Below, one piece after another: positions 60,951 to 64,000 of a DNA stretch of 64,000 nucleotides. Location: assembly GCA_017506865.1 (NCBI GenBank), contig JAFCMP010000312.1:930001-994000 (forward strand), read 5' to 3'. Both the position numbers and the translations under genes were made by a program. Source of the DNA: Tribonema minus (taxonomy: Eukaryota > Sar > Xanthophyceae > Tribonematales > Tribonemataceae). The notes under the pieces are model-generated. The model had not been told where the DNA came from. It saw only the letters and a list, made by a program, of their open reading frames with translations, and ran no database searches. The first letter of the stretch is position 1. Every line of letters begins with the position of its first letter.

Positions 60951-62739
60951 GCTGGCGTGTCTCCACGTATGTTTGGCCTGTGGGCTGTGCGGCGTTGGCC
61001 GAAGCCCTCACCACTCTTCTTCCTTGAAGTATGATGTTGCCTCGTGAGTCTACTTGGCGCACCTGCTTCCTTCTTAGTAGTACCCTGATTGATCCGATGC
61101 AGGGGGGGGGGGGGGGCTTTCTCGCCCCCCTCTAAAGCCCCCCCCCCCCCCCCCCTTGGATGAGACCCCGCCACAGCCCGGCCACAGCCCCGGCCAGCTG
61201 TGGGTCCGTGGGTCCACTTGCCCTTGCCACCGTTGCATGGGCAGGTGCGATCAGAGTGCGTGCATGGCGCGAGGCAGTTGTTGACTGCGCCTTGCATGGG
61301 CACGCTTGGTACACCCCACCGCATGCCACCTGTTTCAATAACACGTGCTGCGCGTTGCTTTCGCATTCTGCCAATTTCGTCTCGGTCTTTCTCTTCTGGT
61401 GTCTGCAACGTGCTGCATGCTTTCACATCTGCTGTGTTCCCATGTTGCTTTTGTGCTGTTGTGAGCAGCCTTGTGCTAGTTGGTGCTGCATGCCACCAGT
61501 TGCGCAATTCAATGTGTACAAATGCCCGTGCTCTCCGTGGCACGCTGTGCATCATCAGTGTTGTGAGCAAATGCATCAGGTACGTACTGCCTATGTTGAG
61601 GGTGCATTTTGCTCTATGCAATTGAGTAGCGCCTCTAGCGTCATGATTGAAAACTTGGGCCTGTTTTGCTGGCAGCTGCGGATGTACTGACATGCAGCAC
61701 AAGTGGCTGTGCTCTTGGGCCGTTGCAGTGTGCACATAGTTATGTATCACATTGCATGCTAAGGCATGTTTCTCGATGCTCGTGGTACTCTGAGACACTC
61801 AAACACTCTTGCAATCTGACAGCCTTCAAAGAGCATGACATACAAGTAAGAGGCGGTTCAAGGTCTGTGGGCTGGGACTGCATCATTTGGTCTTCAACTT
61901 CAACTATGTCTAGCGTGTCCTTCTTTCTGTGAAGAACCAGTAGTCGGGCAATTGTGATTCAGCACGACTTTGACATCAATCGTATACTCTTACTTCAAGT
62001 ATCTCACTGAGCTGATGTTGAGGTGCGTGCATACACGGTGCGAGCACACGTCCGCGCATACGTGCGCGGCGAGATGCAGCCGCGAACTGCAGAGCAGCGG
62101 TGCCACCGCGCCAACGGTTCCTGTCAGCGCTCAGCAACTGCAGCCTGTGGCGCAACACGTCAGCGTTCAGCAAATTGAGTGGTACCACTACTAAATGATC
62201 GCGTTCCGCTCGCTGACCTTCCCAAGCGCGTCGGAATTGCATGCGTCTCATCTGCGCCTCGTTTTGACACCGACAAGGTCCTGTAGGTAACTGGCAGCGG
62301 TTGCCAGATTAAAAGCGCACATGAGGTGAGATGTTTGAGTCAAGTTGAGGATAGCGGTAATTCAATGGCAGTACACTGTGGACACATTCAACACTGTGAC
62401 AGTGACGTTGCTCCTCTAATGACAACGCACTCAGGACACTGCTGCCTGTGGCGGTATGAGCGTTCAGGAAGTAGATGTTGCCTTGTTTGTTGTAAGCTTT
62501 GTGTGTTGTAGGATAGCTCAGATTCAAGCATTCGCACTGCGTCAGGGCTTTCATCTCTGCTCTTATGCTCATCACGACCTGAGTCAATCGCCATGCGCAC
62601 TGACGTACCCACAGACAAACACGTATATCTCACCCACTTTCAATCCATGCACTCACGAACCCCCCCCCCCCCCCCCCCCCCCCGCGCCCCCGCCCCTCCA
62701 CCGACTTCACACTTTTACGGTCGCATTAGGAGGCTTTGG
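60951..62739. other. Intergenic, no convincing gene
   Basis: A G15 run (61102-61116) and a C18 run (61138-61155) 21 bases apart can form a hairpin. Long open frames exist on both strands (minus 60947-61798; plus 61160-61690) but overlap each other and the homopolymers, and show no domain. A C24 run lies at 62660-62683. Confidence 0.5.
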
Positions 62740-63194
62740 ACAGAGCATGCCCGTCGAGCGAACTCGCAGTACCTTGCCACCAGCTCCCCTGAACCCGCTC
62801 CCCGCACGATGCGCCCAAGCCCGAGCGTGAGCCCGAGCCCCAGCTGTACCTAACCCTAACCCTGACCCTAACCCTAACCCTAACCCTTAATCTAACCCTA
62901 ATCCTAAGGTTAGGCCACACCACCACCGTCGCCAGACCAGCCTGGTCGGCGACGTGGTCGGCATGGTCGCTGGAATCACCGGCGCCGTCATTGGCGCAAC
63001 ACAATGGGCGCCGTCATCAACACGACAGGCACGGTGGTCGGCGGCGTCGGCGCCAGCGCCTGCGGCCTGTGCCGCTTCGTGTTTGGCGGCAGCAAGAACG
63101 ACCAGAAGGTTGAGACCTGTGGCCACTGCGCCATGTGCTCGCTGCCTCCCCCAAGGGGGAGGGGGAGCGCTGCTGCGAGTCGCCCAGCGACTAA
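62740..63194 (+). pseudogene. Frameshifted glycine-zipper copy interrupted by telomere-like repeats
   Basis: It matches the inverted copy from TEHARRANSQYLAT (minus copy: TEHAGRAYAEYLAT) and continues with HHHRRQTSLVGDVVGMVAGI. It then shifts frame near 62998 to GAVINTTGTVVGGVGASACG and LCRFVFGGSKNDQKVET, and shifts again before the final ESPSD and TAA. Between the acidic linker and HHH, about 60 bases of CCCTAACC repeats (62848-62905) break the frame. The downstream sequence is also shared with the intact gene. Confidence 0.75.
62848..62907 (+). repeat. CCCTAA tract inside the pseudogene
   Basis: About ten imperfect CCCTAA units lie exactly where the related copies have an acidic EPEPEL linker codon stretch. 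Confidence 0.9.
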
Positions 63195-63296
63195 GTCGTT
63201 GTGTCTCTATATGTATGGCCAGTGAGGGCTGTGATGGCGTAGGCCGAAGCCCTCACCAACTTTTGAGGTGCGATTACACTGCCTTGTGAGGGTAGG

Positions 63297-63358
63297 ACTC
63301 ACAGGTGTGAGTGACTCACAGGCGTGAGTTACTTGCAGGTGTGAGTGAGTGACTCACA
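63297..63358. repeat. Short repeat between convergent copies
   Basis: GTGTGAGTGACTCACAGG-type units (CACAGG-GTGAGT) occur about four times between the stop codons of the two convergent glycine-zipper copies. GTGAGT and ACTCAC make the unit partly palindromic. Confidence 0.8.
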
Positions 63359-63395
63359 GCCCCCACTGACCAAACATACGTAGAGACACAACGGC

Positions 63396-63914
63396 TTAGT
63401 CGCTGGGCGACTCGCAGTGGTGCTCCCCCTCCCCCTTGTGGGACAGCAAGCGCGTGGTGCTGCAGGCGCGCGTCTCAACCTCCTGGCCACTCTCGCTGCC
63501 GCCAAAGACGAAACGGCAGAGGCCGCGGGCGCTGGCGCCGGCGCCGCCAATCACGTCGCCCGCCGTGTCAACGACTGCGCCGGTGGTGTTGCCAATGACG
63601 GTGCTGGTGATGCCCACGACTACACCTACGGCATCGCTCACCAGGCTGGAGTGGCAGCGGTGGTGGTGCGTCTTGAGCTCCAGCTCAGGCTCGGGCTTGG
63701 GTACTGGCTCGGCAGTTGCGGGTTCAAGTGTAGCGAGGTACTCTGCATATGCCCGGCCGGCATGTTCTGTTTGAGCCCCTCCAAGCTTTATGGAGGGGAG
63801 CGATGACGCGTGCGGCGGAGGGTGGGGGGCGGTGGCGGCGGACAGCGATGGCGCGGTTAGCAGCCCCGCTGATTCGATGAGCGCCACCAGCTCGCCAGGT
63901 GGGCGCGCGCACAC
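63396..63914 (-). CDS. Inverted glycine-zipper copy (5' partial)
   Basis: It is open for ~172 codons to TAA at 63396-63398. It reads GELVALIESAGLLTAPSLSA, TEHAGRAYAEYLAT, EPVPKPEPELEL, HHHRCHSSLVSDAVGVVVGI, a zipper and ESPSD. Only one acidic linker is present, compared with three in the 59-61 kb gene. The helical N-terminal exons of the intact gene are not seen; they may lie beyond the window. It may be a functional paralog. Confidence 0.6.
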   Translation of the reverse strand: MCARPPGELVALIESAGLLTAPSLSAATAPHPPPHASSLPSIKLGGAQTEHAGRAYAEYLATLEPATAEPVPKPEPELELKTHHHRCHSSLVSDAVGVVVGITSTVIGNTTGAVVDTAGDVIGGAGASARGLCRFVFGGSESGQEVETRACSTTRLLSHKGEGEHHCESPSD

Positions 63915-64000
63915 ATCGCGCCGAGGCAGGGGTCGTGATCATGTTGCGCAGATGTGGCGTGGATTGACGCACAGTTCGCGAGTTGATGTATGGTTGCGAG

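Noticed and set aside
60947..61798. Long minus-strand open frame (283 codons)
   Set aside because: It overlaps the stop of the intact glycine-zipper gene and runs through the G15 and C18 homopolymers; an opposing plus frame is also open. No domain or splice logic.

Overview
The window is nuclear DNA of an intron-rich, GC-rich eukaryote. The long introns, the tracts of TTAGGG-type telomere-like repeats inside introns, and a first exon that reads as a signal peptide followed by LAFGPAP suggest an alga with a complex (red-derived) plastid. Two introns use GC donors. A haptophyte is a reasonable guess, but nothing here proves the lineage.

Layout. (1) Positions 1-34662, plus strand: one very large gene. 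Twenty-six exons from 3079 to 34662 join with matching intron phases into 2006 codons; the 5' end was not found and may lie outside the window. The protein is mostly charged helix, poly-Ala/Ser/Gly and coiled coil. Its last ~300 residues are a protein kinase fold in which the ATP lysine, the HRD aspartate and lysine and the DFG motif are all replaced (a pseudokinase). (2) Positions 35709-57207, minus strand, convergent with the first gene: a shikimate-pathway fusion gene. Sixteen phase-matched exons (55001 down to 35709) encode the C-terminal part of a shikimate-kinase-like domain, a complete type I 3-dehydroquinate dehydratase and a complete shikimate dehydrogenase, in the order of the C-terminal half of fungal AROM. 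A first exon with a plastid-type presequence at 57207-56955 probably belongs to it. (3) Positions 57.8-58.2 kb: a duplicated tRNA-like, SINE-type repeat. (4) Positions 59.1-64 kb: a small family of glycine-zipper proteins, with one intact plus-strand gene, one frameshifted copy interrupted by telomere-like repeats, and one inverted open copy, tail to tail with the second.

The most striking property is how the introns are built. Nearly every intron of both large genes contains degenerate tandem copies of its own exon boundaries. Copies of an exon's 5' part (with acceptor) lie only before the true exon, and copies of its 3' part (with donor) lie only after it. This holds on both strands in more than 25 arrays, and suggests that introns grew by repeated duplication across splice junctions. 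Short palindromes related to GTACTTCGAAGTAC and interstitial telomere tracts are scattered through the same introns.

Limits: exon ends were set by eye from GT/GC-AG signals, reading frame, phase agreement and, for the kinase and shikimate domains, family motifs. No transcript evidence or database search was available. Exons without recognisable domains are less certain.
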